Below are positions 1 to 6,179 of a DNA stretch of 6,708 bases, piece after piece. The stretch comes from Planctomycetota bacterium (GTDB lineage Bacteria > Planctomycetota > PUPC01). Each line of letters begins with the position of its first letter. The stretch's first letter is position 1. Where the stretch lies: contig PWKM01000034.1 of assembly GCA_003559755.1 (NCBI GenBank), positions 1 through 6,708 of the forward strand, in the 5' to 3' direction. The notes beneath the pieces were generated by a model that saw only the letters and a program-made list of their open reading frames with translations, was not told the DNA's origin and did no database searches. The translations under genes and the position numbers were made by a program.

Positions 1-946
1 AGGCCTGCTCGTTGGGCGCGAGTGTGGCGGCCTCGACGCTGGCGGCCAGTTCATCGGCGGCCTCGGCCAGTTTGATCGCTTCGGCGGTCAGGTCAACCTC
101 CGCTTCCGCCTCTGTCTCGGCGACCTGGTGGCGGCTGGCGCAGCGGCCGGCCAGGGTCTTCGCCTGCCAGCGCAGGCCCTTCGCCTCGGCGAATAGCTCG
201 TTCATCGCCTCGGACCCGAACTCGAGCTGCCGCCATTCATTGTTCTCGATGCTGTACGCCCAGGTGCTGACTTCGGCGCTGCCGTCGCCGCCTCCGGCGT
301 GAAGAATCTCCTCGTTAACCGGGTCGTACGCCATTGATCCCCAGACACGGGCCTTGTCGCGCGGCTCGGCCTCCAGATCGGTCCACGTCCGCTCCTTCAC
401 GTCGTAGACCAGCGTGTGCTCCCTCCACTTGTAGGCGTATATCTTGCCGCCCGGCACATAGCAGTACAGGCCGTAGAGCTTCCCGTCGTGCCATTGGCCG
501 CCGGCACCGAGTCGGAGATGGTCGCCGTCCCGGTAGAACAGTTGCCGCCCGCCTCGGCCGTGCATCGCTCGCTCGTGTGCGTATTCGTCGCCCACCGGCC
601 CGGAGACCGGGCGCCCCTCTTCCATCCCGGGCGGATAGGCGTTGTACCAGGTGCAGGTCTCGAGATCGAACTCCTCGGTGTCGTAGTGGCGCGGGCGAAC
701 GCCCCCGCGATGCTGCATCCCCGCGGCGGCGACGAACCGCTCGATCTCCGGCGCGTACACGAAGATCGGCTGGTCCCGCCCCCCGGTCTCCGCCTGCACC
801 ACCCGGGCCCAGGTATTGACCGGCGCCTCGGCGAGCGCATCGGGATTCTGTTCGGCCTCCCATGCCCGGGCAGCCGTCAACGCACCGAGGACCGCTATCG
901 CAGCGAGCAGCACCAAGCTTGCTTTGAAAAGCTTCTTCGTCGTCAT
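1..946 (-). CDS. Secreted kelch-like beta-propeller protein, 3' end outside the window (partial)
   Basis: A reading frame of 315 codons stays open from an ATG at 946-944 to the left edge, so the C-terminus is missing. The start is supported by GAGGAG eight bases upstream; an ATG five bases further upstream hits a stop after one codon. Residues 1-28 form a signal peptide: a basic N-terminus (MTTKKLFK), a hydrophobic core and a likely cut after A-R-A28. The mature part has blades resembling kelch/galactose-oxidase repeats. One is at about 61-100, ending in C-T-W100. One is at about 150-191, with LVYDV then R-T-W188. The third is at about 203-241, with MAYDP, a Gly-rich AGGGDG and N-E-W238. The spacing of Gly-Gly, Tyr-Asp and Trp is typical of kelch blades. 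Residues 243-315 become Ala/Glu-rich and helical, perhaps an inserted or following helical domain. The protein is probably periplasmic or surface-located; ligand and activity are unknown. It is transcribed divergently from the neighbouring genes. The kelch call is by pattern, not database match. Confidence 0.75.
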   Translation of the reverse strand, partial: MTTKKLFKASLVLLAAIAVLGALTAARAWEAEQNPDALAEAPVNTWARVVQAETGGRDQPIFVYAPEIERFVAAAGMQHRGGVRPRHYDTEEFDLETCTWYNAYPPGMEEGRPVSGPVGDEYAHERAMHGRGGRQLFYRDGDHLRLGAGGQWHDGKLYGLYCYVPGGKIYAYKWREHTLVYDVKERTWTDLEAEPRDKARVWGSMAYDPVNEEILHAGGGDGSAEVSTWAYSIENNEWRQLEFGSEAMNELFAEAKGLRWQAKTLAGRCASRHQVAETEAEAEVDLTAEAIKLAEAADELAASVEAATLAPNEQA

Positions 947-1114
947 CGCATCGTCTCCTCTGTTATCCTGCGGCTGCACAAGGAACCGTCACCCGCGACG
1001 GCCTATGCCCATCGTACTTCGTTCCGCCTCACGAATCAACGGTTCGCTCTCATTTCGGCCCGGCCCGAATCATTCTGCCGCCTGTTCACCCTTTCGCCGC
1101 CGATGCGTCGTCTT

Positions 1115-1120
1115 TATAAT
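1115..1120 (+). promoter_or_regulatory. -10 promoter element (TATAAT)
   Basis: A perfect TATAAT lies in an AT-rich patch within otherwise GC-rich DNA, 35 bases before the ATG at 1156. No good -35 box sits at 16-18 bases: the best nearby hexamer is TTCACC at 1085-1090, with a 24-base gap that is too long. A transcript from here would start near 1127 and have a leader of about 29 bases. It would serve the nucleotidyltransferase-fold gene and, by read-through, the large envelope gene. Confidence 0.45.
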
Positions 1121-1145
1121 AAGTTAGAGGGCCGAATGGTATTCC

Positions 1146-1152
1146 AGGAGAG
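1146..1152 (+). promoter_or_regulatory. Ribosome binding site for the nucleotidyltransferase-fold gene
   Basis: AGGAGAG precedes the ATG at 1156; counted from the end of AGGAG (1150), the gap is five bases. This strong Shine-Dalgarno match fixes the start and argues against the overlapping antisense frame being the real gene. Confidence 0.7.
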
Positions 1153-1155
1153 ATA

Positions 1156-1929
1156 ATGACAGCCGAGAAGCCCAACTCGCCGCTGAATCTGTCGGGTTTG
1201 CGTCTCTATGTGGCCGACAGGGTCCAGCCGTTCTTCGAGCAGGTGCTCGCCGAGCGCGCCGACATCCTCGCTCTGCACGTCATCGGCAGCGCGGTCACCG
1301 GCGATTTCGACCCGGATCGGTCGGACATCAACACGATGATCGTATTGAAGCGGATGGACCTCGACGTGCTCGATTTCCTCGGCTCGCTGTGCCGGGAATT
1401 TGACGACAGCCGAATCCGCTCGCCGATGCTCATGACACCGAAGTATATCGAGCGGTGGCAGCAGCTCTCGCCGGTCGAACTGCTCGAGGTCAAGCTCATC
1501 AACGTGCCGGTGTTCGGGGTGGACCTGCTGTCGCAGATCGAGATCGGGCGCGACGTGGTCCGCGAGCAATGCAAGTGGGACCTCCGGCGACGCCTGATCG
1601 ACCTGAGCTGGGGCTACGTGCGGGCCGGCGGGCGAAAGCGCGAGCTGACCGAGCTTCTCCACCAGTCGGTCGCCGGGCTCGCACCGTTGATCCGGGGCCT
1701 GCTCTACTCCCGGGGCGAGGAGCCGCCGACGACCGCGATGCCTCTGTTCGACGCCCTCGGGTCCCTGATCGGAGGCCCGGCTCTCTCGTTCAAGGAAGTC
1801 TTCTGGATGAAGCTGCGGGACACCAAAATGCCGGTGGCGCGCGTTCGAGCCACTCTCAAAGACTATTACCGGGCCATCGAGACCCTGATCGACGTGGTGG
1901 ACCGGATGGACCCCACCGAGGAGCCGTAA
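1156..1929 (+). CDS. Nucleotidyltransferase-fold protein with atypical SDIN active-site motif
   Basis: This is a 257-residue soluble protein with no signal peptide or membrane segment, so probably cytoplasmic. Residues 41-64 carry the signature of the polymerase-beta-like nucleotidyltransferase fold: H-V-I-G44-S45, G49-D-F, then S56-D57-I58-N59 followed by a hydrophobic strand (TMIVL). Active enzymes of this fold normally have D-x-D/E here to bind metal; the second acidic residue is Asn. The second half, about 90-250, is helical. It includes an L-T/M-x-P-x-Y-I stretch, V-E-L-L-E-V-K and V-F-G-V-D-L-L, patterns I associate with uncharacterised bacterial nucleotidyltransferase-like proteins that also carry SDIN. 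The helical tail may act like the HEPN-type or substrate-binding partner domains seen with minimal nucleotidyltransferases. Substrate is unknown, and it may be a non-catalytic member. The stop at 1927-1929 is 16 bases before the next gene, indicating co-transcription. Fold call is confident; function is not. Confidence 0.72.
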   Translation: MTAEKPNSPLNLSGLRLYVADRVQPFFEQVLAERADILALHVIGSAVTGDFDPDRSDINTMIVLKRMDLDVLDFLGSLCREFDDSRIRSPMLMTPKYIERWQQLSPVELLEVKLINVPVFGVDLLSQIEIGRDVVREQCKWDLRRRLIDLSWGYVRAGGRKRELTELLHQSVAGLAPLIRGLLYSRGEEPPTTAMPLFDALGSLIGGPALSFKEVFWMKLRDTKMPVARVRATLKDYYRAIETLIDVVDRMDPTEEP

Positions 1930-1936
1930 ACTACCC

Positions 1937-1940
1937 GGAG
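1937..1940 (+). promoter_or_regulatory. Ribosome binding site for the large envelope gene
   Basis: GGAG ends five bases before the ATG at 1946 and sits inside the 16-base gap after the upstream stop. It supports this start, which also gives a proper signal peptide. The gap has no room for a separate promoter, consistent with a two-gene operon. Confidence 0.6.
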
Positions 1941-1945
1941 AACCG

Positions 1946-4900
1946 ATGCATAAGATACGCACGTTCCTGTTGTCCCTGATAGTCCTGTTCGTCGGAACGG
2001 CCGCCCTCTCCGCCGAGCGCCCGACGGTCCGCTCGGTCGAACTGCGCCTCCCGCAACGGGCCGACGCCCCGGTCCTTCGCCACCTGATGGAGACCGTGCC
2101 CGACCGGGCCTACATCCCACAGGGCCTGGCCGACGACCTGTCGCGCCTGGGAATGATGGGCTACCAGCTCGAACAGGTCGAGGTGGAGTTCGAGGAGGGC
2201 GAGATCGATGTCCGACTGGTCGCATCGGAGACGGACGAGCCCGAGCGGGTCCGCCTGGCGTCCATCGAACTCGTCGGCGGCATCAGCGAGATCGACCGGC
2301 AGATCCGGGCCGGGCTGAGCCAGAGACCGCCGGCGTTCCCGCACCGGCGGCAACTGGATTACCATCGACTTCTGGACTGGGACACCTGGGGCGCCGAGGC
2401 ACAATACCGGGGTCTCGGCTACCTCGACGCCAAGGTGCGAAAACTGTCGATCAACGTCGAGGACGGCGACGCCGCGATCACCCTCGAGGTCGTGCCGGGC
2501 CGCCAGTATTCGCTGGGCCGGATCACCGTCCGGGGAGCCGAGCAGGTGACCCCGGCCGACGTGCTCGAAGCCATCGGAACCGACGGCCCGCCGCACTGGA
2601 ACGAGGCGATGCGGCATCGAATCAGGAGCCGGGCGGCCCGCCACCTCCGGGACAGGGGATTCCTCGACGCGGAGGTGGAGGTCGAGGCACGAAAGGGCGA
2701 GGAGACCGTCGACGCCGTGGTCCGCATCACGGAAGGCCCGCGCGTTTCTCTCAACCACGCGATGGTGCGAGATGCCGGCGAGCACGAGCCGGCGGTCGCC
2801 GAACTGATCGACTTCCAACAGGGGCAGACGGTCACCCAGCCGCAACTCGACGGCCTGCGGCGAGAGATCGAAGACCTCGGCCTGTTCCGCAGAGTCGAAC
2901 TCGCACTGGTGCCGCTCCGGGACACGCCGGAGGGTGTGCGCGATCTCGTCATCAAGGTCGAGCCGGTCGAGTTTGACCGGGATATCGGCGAGGCCGAACG
3001 GCTGTTCTACGACGCAGCGAAAAACTTCATCCGCCTGTACAACGAGGGCGAGGAGGGCATCCGGTCGATCAAGCTCGACGGGTTCGTGGTGTTCGGCGGA
3101 GCCCGCCTGCAACTCGACGCCACCCTGGTGCGGCCCGATTACGCCCGCGTGCGACTGACGCTCCCGCCGGGCGGGTACGGCGGCCCGCAGCAGATGCTGT
3201 TCTATCGCAAGGGCGATCAGTCAATGGCCCGGATCGGCCGGCTGGACAAGGGATGGGACATCCCGGCCGCGTCCGCCGGAGTCAAACTCGACATCCAACC
3301 GCCCAACTGGGAGGCCCGCCTGCCCGCCCGGCTCGACCTGGCGTTCGGCGTGTTCAAGGGGACCGCCCACTCCGACGTGATCCTGCTGGGCGACCGCTGC
3401 CCGCTCGCCGCCGCATACGATCTCGAACAGGCCCAGCCGTTCCGCCGCAGCCCGCCGCAGTTCGAAAACGAGCGCACGATCGCCCTCCCGCCGGCCGGGC
3501 CCGGCGACGGGCCGACCCGGCTCCGGGTTGACGAGAATAACCTGCCCGAGCTGATCACGCTGCACAACGCCGACGGCGAGGTCACCGCCCACCTGCACAT
3601 CGCGCTCAACTCGCCCGAGGCCGCCCGGGAAGCGGCGGAAGCGGGCCCGCCCGAGCCGGAGGCCGACGACCCCGCCGGATCGGCATTGCTGGCACCGATG
3701 CTCCATTCACTGCAACTGCCCGGAGCCGGCGAGCTGGCCGAGGAACTCGCCGCGGAACACCCGGACGACCCGGCGGCGCTCGCCGCCCGCGGGCTGGTCC
3801 GGCTGGCCAGCGGCATGGTGGAGCAGGGGATCGACGATCTGACCGCCGCCGCCGACCGCTCGGAGCACCCCGCCTACAAGCTGATCCTCGCCGAGATTCT
3901 CATCCGGGCGGACCGCTTCGAGGAGGCGGCCCGCGTCTGTGAACGCCTGCTGGACGCCGACGTCGCCGCCCCCGAAGCCCTCGATGTCGCCGACCTGCTG
4001 CTCGCCCAGAGCGTGAGCCCTGCCGCCGCGATGGACCAACTGCGCTCGAGCCCGCCCGATTACCGCCACCGGGCGACCATTGACGCCGCCCTCGCGAACA
4101 TCGGAATGGGCCGGTACGACCGGGCGGCCGAACTCGCCCGCGGCCTGCTCGCCGAGAGGCCGGACGACGGCCAGGCGGCGGAGATGCTGGCCCGGGCCGA
4201 ACTCGGCAGGGGCGACCCCCGGGCGGCACTCGACGCCATCAATAAGGTGGGCGACCGGGCGCCCGGCCCGGAACCGTGGATATACGCCGCCCTGGCACAC
4301 CTCTGGCTCGATGACGAACAGGCCGCCACACAGGCACTCGCCCGGGCGATGGCGATATCACGAAGCGCCCGCAACCTCGTCGAACTGCAGGAGCGGGCCG
4401 AGGAGCTCAACCGGTACTTCGAACCGGCCGAAATCCAGGCGAAACTGGCCGCCGTGTTCAGCCGCGCCGCACTGGGCGAGCTGGACGACGACCAGCGGGC
4501 CGAGCTGGCCGCCATCGTCAACGACGTGCGGATCCCCAGGGAGCACGTCGATCACCTGGTCATGCAGGCCCAACTGCCCGAGGAATTGACGGAGGCCGAA
4601 TTCGCCGAAATATGGGATGAGGCCCGGGAGTACGCAATCGAGGAGGCGCTCATCGTCCGCTGGGCGGTGTGGCGAGATCTCGGCTCGCCCCAGATACTCC
4701 AGCAGCTCGACCGCGAGATGGCCGAAGAGATGGAAGCACTCGAAGTCCGGGACATGGAGTCCTACGCCCGGGCGCTGGCTCAATACGGGACGACCCCGGA
4801 GGAGCGACGCCACGAGACCTTCCGCCAGTTGCTCAAGCGGGCGGCGTTCTCCGCCGTCCTTGCCGACACCGTGCTGGTCCGGCCTGCCCAGGTCAGGGAA

Positions 4901-5437
4901 TATTATGAATCCCGCCCCGACGAGATACGCGAGCCCGACTCCGTCACCTTCCGGATGATTACCCTCCATTACGCCAGATACGACCGGCCGTCCCAGGCGG
5001 TCGCTCTGGCCGAGGCCCTCCGCCGCCGACTGATCGAGGAGCCCGACAAGTTTCCCGACTTCGCAAAGCAATACTCGCACGACCAGCGCGCGGCCGACGG
5101 CGGGCTGTGGGAGGACGTGAAAAGCGGGCAGATGATCGAGCCGCTCGACGAGGTCGTATTCGACCTGGAGCCGGGCGAGATCAGCCCGGTGATCCAGACC
5201 GACCGGACCTGCCACCTGGTCAGGGTCAAGGAGATCGACCGGGGCGAAAAACTCTCGCTCGAAGAGGCCGCAGGCCATATCGCACGGGCCATGCAGGACG
5301 TCACAGCACGGCGCGAGGTCGCCCAGTGGATCAGCCGCCTGATAGAACGCTCCTACATCGAGAAGATCGGCGGACCGCCACAACGGCCAGAGGAGCCCCG
5401 GCTCGAGCCCGAAGGACCCCAGTTCGAGATGGAATAG
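1946..5437 (+). CDS. Exported POTRA - TPR - parvulin (SurA/PpiC-like) multi-domain protein
   Basis: This 1163-residue protein starts with a signal peptide (1-23, cut after A-L-S-A). Residues 27-342 look like about four POTRA domains: roughly 27-95, 101-184, 186-264 (strand ITVRGAEQV, helix ending RDRGFLDAEVEV, closing ITEGP) and 265-342 (helix ending DLGLFRRVEL, closing IKVEP). Residues 343-560 are beta-rich and unassigned, vaguely LolA-like. Residues 560-585 are an Ala/Pro/Glu linker. Residues 590-815 form TPR-like helix pairs (e.g. GRYDRAAELARGLLAERPDD at 722-741). Residues 860-990 are helical, like a SurA N-terminal region. Residues 995-1097 are a parvulin domain: F-A-K-x-Y-S1044, D-G-G1053, F-D-L-E-P-G-E-I-S and C-H1090-L-V. 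Residues 1141-1163 are a Pro/Glu-rich tail. No Omp85 barrel or transmembrane helix follows. By family, POTRA domains bind unfolded outer-membrane proteins and parvulins chaperone them, so a periplasmic assembly role is inferred. Domain boundaries are approximate. Confidence 0.82.
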   Translation: MHKIRTFLLSLIVLFVGTAALSAERPTVRSVELRLPQRADAPVLRHLMETVPDRAYIPQGLADDLSRLGMMGYQLEQVEVEFEEGEIDVRLVASETDEPERVRLASIELVGGISEIDRQIRAGLSQRPPAFPHRRQLDYHRLLDWDTWGAEAQYRGLGYLDAKVRKLSINVEDGDAAITLEVVPGRQYSLGRITVRGAEQVTPADVLEAIGTDGPPHWNEAMRHRIRSRAARHLRDRGFLDAEVEVEARKGEETVDAVVRITEGPRVSLNHAMVRDAGEHEPAVAELIDFQQGQTVTQPQLDGLRREIEDLGLFRRVELALVPLRDTPEGVRDLVIKVEPVEFDRDIGEAERLFYDAAKNFIRLYNEGEEGIRSIKLDGFVVFGGARLQLDATLVRPDYARVRLTLPPGGYGGPQQMLFYRKGDQSMARIGRLDKGWDIPAASAGVKLDIQPPNWEARLPARLDLAFGVFKGTAHSDVILLGDRCPLAAAYDLEQAQPFRRSPPQFENERTIALPPAGPGDGPTRLRVDENNLPELITLHNADGEVTAHLHIALNSPEAAREAAEAGPPEPEADDPAGSALLAPMLHSLQLPGAGELAEELAAEHPDDPAALAARGLVRLASGMVEQGIDDLTAAADRSEHPAYKLILAEILIRADRFEEAARVCERLLDADVAAPEALDVADLLLAQSVSPAAAMDQLRSSPPDYRHRATIDAALANIGMGRYDRAAELARGLLAERPDDGQAAEMLARAELGRGDPRAALDAINKVGDRAPGPEPWIYAALAHLWLDDEQAATQALARAMAISRSARNLVELQERAEELNRYFEPAEIQAKLAAVFSRAALGELDDDQRAELAAIVNDVRIPREHVDHLVMQAQLPEELTEAEFAEIWDEAREYAIEEALIVRWAVWRDLGSPQILQQLDREMAEEMEALEVRDMESYARALAQYGTTPEERRHETFRQLLKRAAFSAVLADTVLVRPAQVREYYESRPDEIREPDSVTFRMITLHYARYDRPSQAVALAEALRRRLIEEPDKFPDFAKQYSHDQRAADGGLWEDVKSGQMIEPLDEVVFDLEPGEISPVIQTDRTCHLVRVKEIDRGEKLSLEEAAGHIARAMQDVTARREVAQWISRLIERSYIEKIGGPPQRPEEPRLEPEGPQFEME

Positions 5438-5440
5438 CGC

Positions 5441-5512
5441 GTGGGCGCGGGGGCGTGGGAGAGTGGGGGCATGGGGGCACGGGAGCATGGGTGCATGGGT
5501 GCATGGGAGCAT
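5441..5512. repeat. 8-bp tandem repeat GGGNGCAT, about nine units
   Basis: Six units at 5465-5512 fit GGGNGCAY: GGGGGCAT, GGGGGCAC, GGGAGCAT, GGGTGCAT, GGGTGCAT, GGGAGCAT. Three decayed units precede them (GTGGGCGC, GGGGGCGT, GGGAGAGT). The array starts three bases after the stop of the 1163-residue gene. Variation is mostly at unit position 4, with the CAT end more constant. Eight bases is not a multiple of three, so the repeat reads as a 24-base, 8-residue pattern in every frame, on the minus strand as His/Pro/Cys-rich peptide; it is not a CRISPR. Function is unknown. It could arise by slippage or be a spread intergenic element. Confidence 0.85.
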
Positions 5513-5597
5513 GGGGTATTCTCATCTGAGGCAAGCCGGAACACGGTCAAAGCGGCGGCCCCTTTCCCTCCGCGAAGAAGAGGGCGGGGGAGCGGCC

Positions 5598-5616
5598 ATC
5601 GGAGCCCGATTTTTTT
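5598..5616 (+). terminator. Possible intrinsic terminator after the two-gene operon
   Basis: ATCGG (5598-5602), loop AGC and CCGAT (5606-5610) form a 5-bp stem running directly into a seven-T tract (5610-5616). The stem is short, but the T tract is unusual in this GC-rich context and lies on the correct strand, about 160 bases after the stop at 5437. On the minus strand the T tract becomes A, so it would not work well in the other direction. Confidence 0.4.
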
Positions 5617-5739
5617 CACGAAAAACACGCCATCGAGTTTTCCTGCCGGAGCGCTGGGAGACACCTGTGGAATTTTTCCCGATCGCGCTCCGCAACCCGT
5701 TGGCGGCCAGCGGCCTGCGGCGATTTCGGGTCGTTTCGT

Positions 5740-5770
5740 AAAAACTGTTTTTCGGCCCCGGTTTTCGGGG
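5740..5770. repeat. AT-rich palindrome next to a GC hairpin
   Basis: AAAAAC-T-GTTTTT (5740-5752) is a 13-bp odd-centred palindrome. It is followed three bases later by CCCCG-GTTTT-CGGGG (5756-5770), a 5-bp all-GC stem with a five-base loop. This could be a protein-binding site or structured RNA, but no adjoining gene explains it. It could also be a decayed repeat fragment. Confidence 0.35.
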
Positions 5771-5934
5771 ACCCCTATCGCACGGAACCCGTTCCGCACG
5801 AATACGTTACGCCGCATCGAAGTGCGCGGCCGACCGTGACGGACGCACGAACCTTCTATGTATATACCGCAGGAGCCGGGCCGGAACAGGAAATGCCGAA
5901 ATGCCGGGCGACCGGCGCGGTGGCGGTCCTGTGG

Positions 5935-5983
5935 CACAGCCAACCTGGCCGTGATTCGATGGACCACGGGCTGGAAGCCCGTG
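5935..5983. repeat. Pair of REP-like hairpins
   Basis: Two hairpins of the same geometry lie 11 bases apart. The first has arms CACAGCCA (5935-5942) and TGGCCGTG (5946-5953) around loop ACC, with one A-C mismatch. The second has arms CACGGGCT (5965-5972) and AGCCCGTG (5976-5983) around loop GGA, perfectly paired. Each has 8-base arms, a 3-base loop and CAC...GTG ends, and GTGGCAC/GTGCCAC flanks recur. This resembles a two-palindrome unit of bacterial REP/BIME elements. From memory, very similar words are frequent in planctomycete intergenic DNA. Possible roles are mRNA 3'-end protection or a REP-transposase target; neither gene is present here. Confidence 0.6.
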
Positions 5984-5998
5984 CCACAACTCAGCCGG

Positions 5999-6045
5999 CG
6001 ATCACGAGTTTCGTATTTCTGTATCCGATATTCGGATTTCCTCTC
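5999..6045 (+). repeat. 47-bp direct repeat, copy A
   Basis: This copy matches 6121-6167 at 40 of 47 positions without gaps. The shared core is CGATATTCGGA, preceded by TTTCG-ATTTC-GTAT-type sequence. It lies between the paired hairpins and a CAGAT-repeat motif, so copies A and B flank the latter. Confidence 0.7.
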
Positions 6046-6067
6046 TGGCGGGTGAGGGTCGATCGCG

Positions 6068-6096
6068 ACCACAGATGAACGCAGATAAATGCAGAA
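6068..6096 (+). repeat. CAGAT motif repeated at 10-bp spacing
   Basis: CAGAT occurs at 6072 and 6082, and CAGAA at 6092, each ten bases apart and within an ACCACAGATGAAC-type context. From memory, this wording is a widespread intergenic repeat, which read on the other strand gives peptides like ICVHLWS. The ten-base period equals one DNA helical turn. There is no evidence of function. Confidence 0.45.
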
Positions 6097-6120
6097 CTCA
6101 GCGCTCCGGCGGGTTGGCGC

Positions 6121-6167
6121 CGATCTCGCGTTTCGCATTTCGGTATTCGATATTCGGACTTCCTCCC
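6121..6167 (+). repeat. 47-bp direct repeat, copy B
   Basis: This is the second copy of the element at 5999-6045, 122 bases downstream in the same orientation, with seven substitutions and no indels. Its end overlaps the perfect hairpin at 6163-6179, and it finishes 23 bases before the stop of the leucine-rich repeat gene on the opposite strand. Confidence 0.7.
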
Positions 6168-6179
6168 TCCACGAGGGAG
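6163..6179 (-). terminator. Perfect 7-bp hairpin just downstream of the LRR gene
   Basis: CTCCCTC (6163-6169), loop CAC and GAGGGAG (6173-6179) form a perfect stem 11 bases past the stop codon of the minus-strand LRR gene. No T tract follows on the minus strand, so it would have to be an atypical terminator or an mRNA 3'-end stabiliser. Alternatively it is simply part of the overlapping repeat. Confidence 0.3.

Noticed and set aside
947..1010. Promoter for the kelch-like gene
   Set aside because: Only weak hexamers with poor spacing were found on the minus strand; nothing is good enough to annotate.
416..1156. Long plus-strand frame opposite the kelch-like gene
   Set aside because: It lacks a ribosome binding site and protein-like composition. 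The minus-strand frame has a signal peptide, kelch pattern and Shine-Dalgarno sequence, so this is a GC-driven shadow.
1114..1962. 282-codon minus-strand frame opposite the nucleotidyltransferase-fold gene
   Set aside because: Its peptide is His/Gln/Arg-rich with no recognisable fold and no ribosome binding site; the plus strand carries clear motifs.
1931..3112. 393-codon minus-strand frame opposite the POTRA region
   Set aside because: It is a shadow frame produced by strong G/C bias at third codon positions; it is rich in Arg, Asp, His and Leu with no domain.
4358..5512. 384-codon minus-strand frame opposite the parvulin region, starting in the octamer repeat
   Set aside because: The first residues are translated repeat (HAPMLPCPHAP) and the rest is antisense to a well-supported domain.
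5441..5512. CRISPR array
   Set aside because: Units are 8 bp with no spacers and no cas genes are present; it is a simple tandem repeat.
5353..6138. 261-codon minus-strand frame across the intergenic region
   Set aside because: It is made of translated intergenic repeats (KSEYRI, GTGFQPV, HAPMHPC) and has no ribosome binding site or fold.
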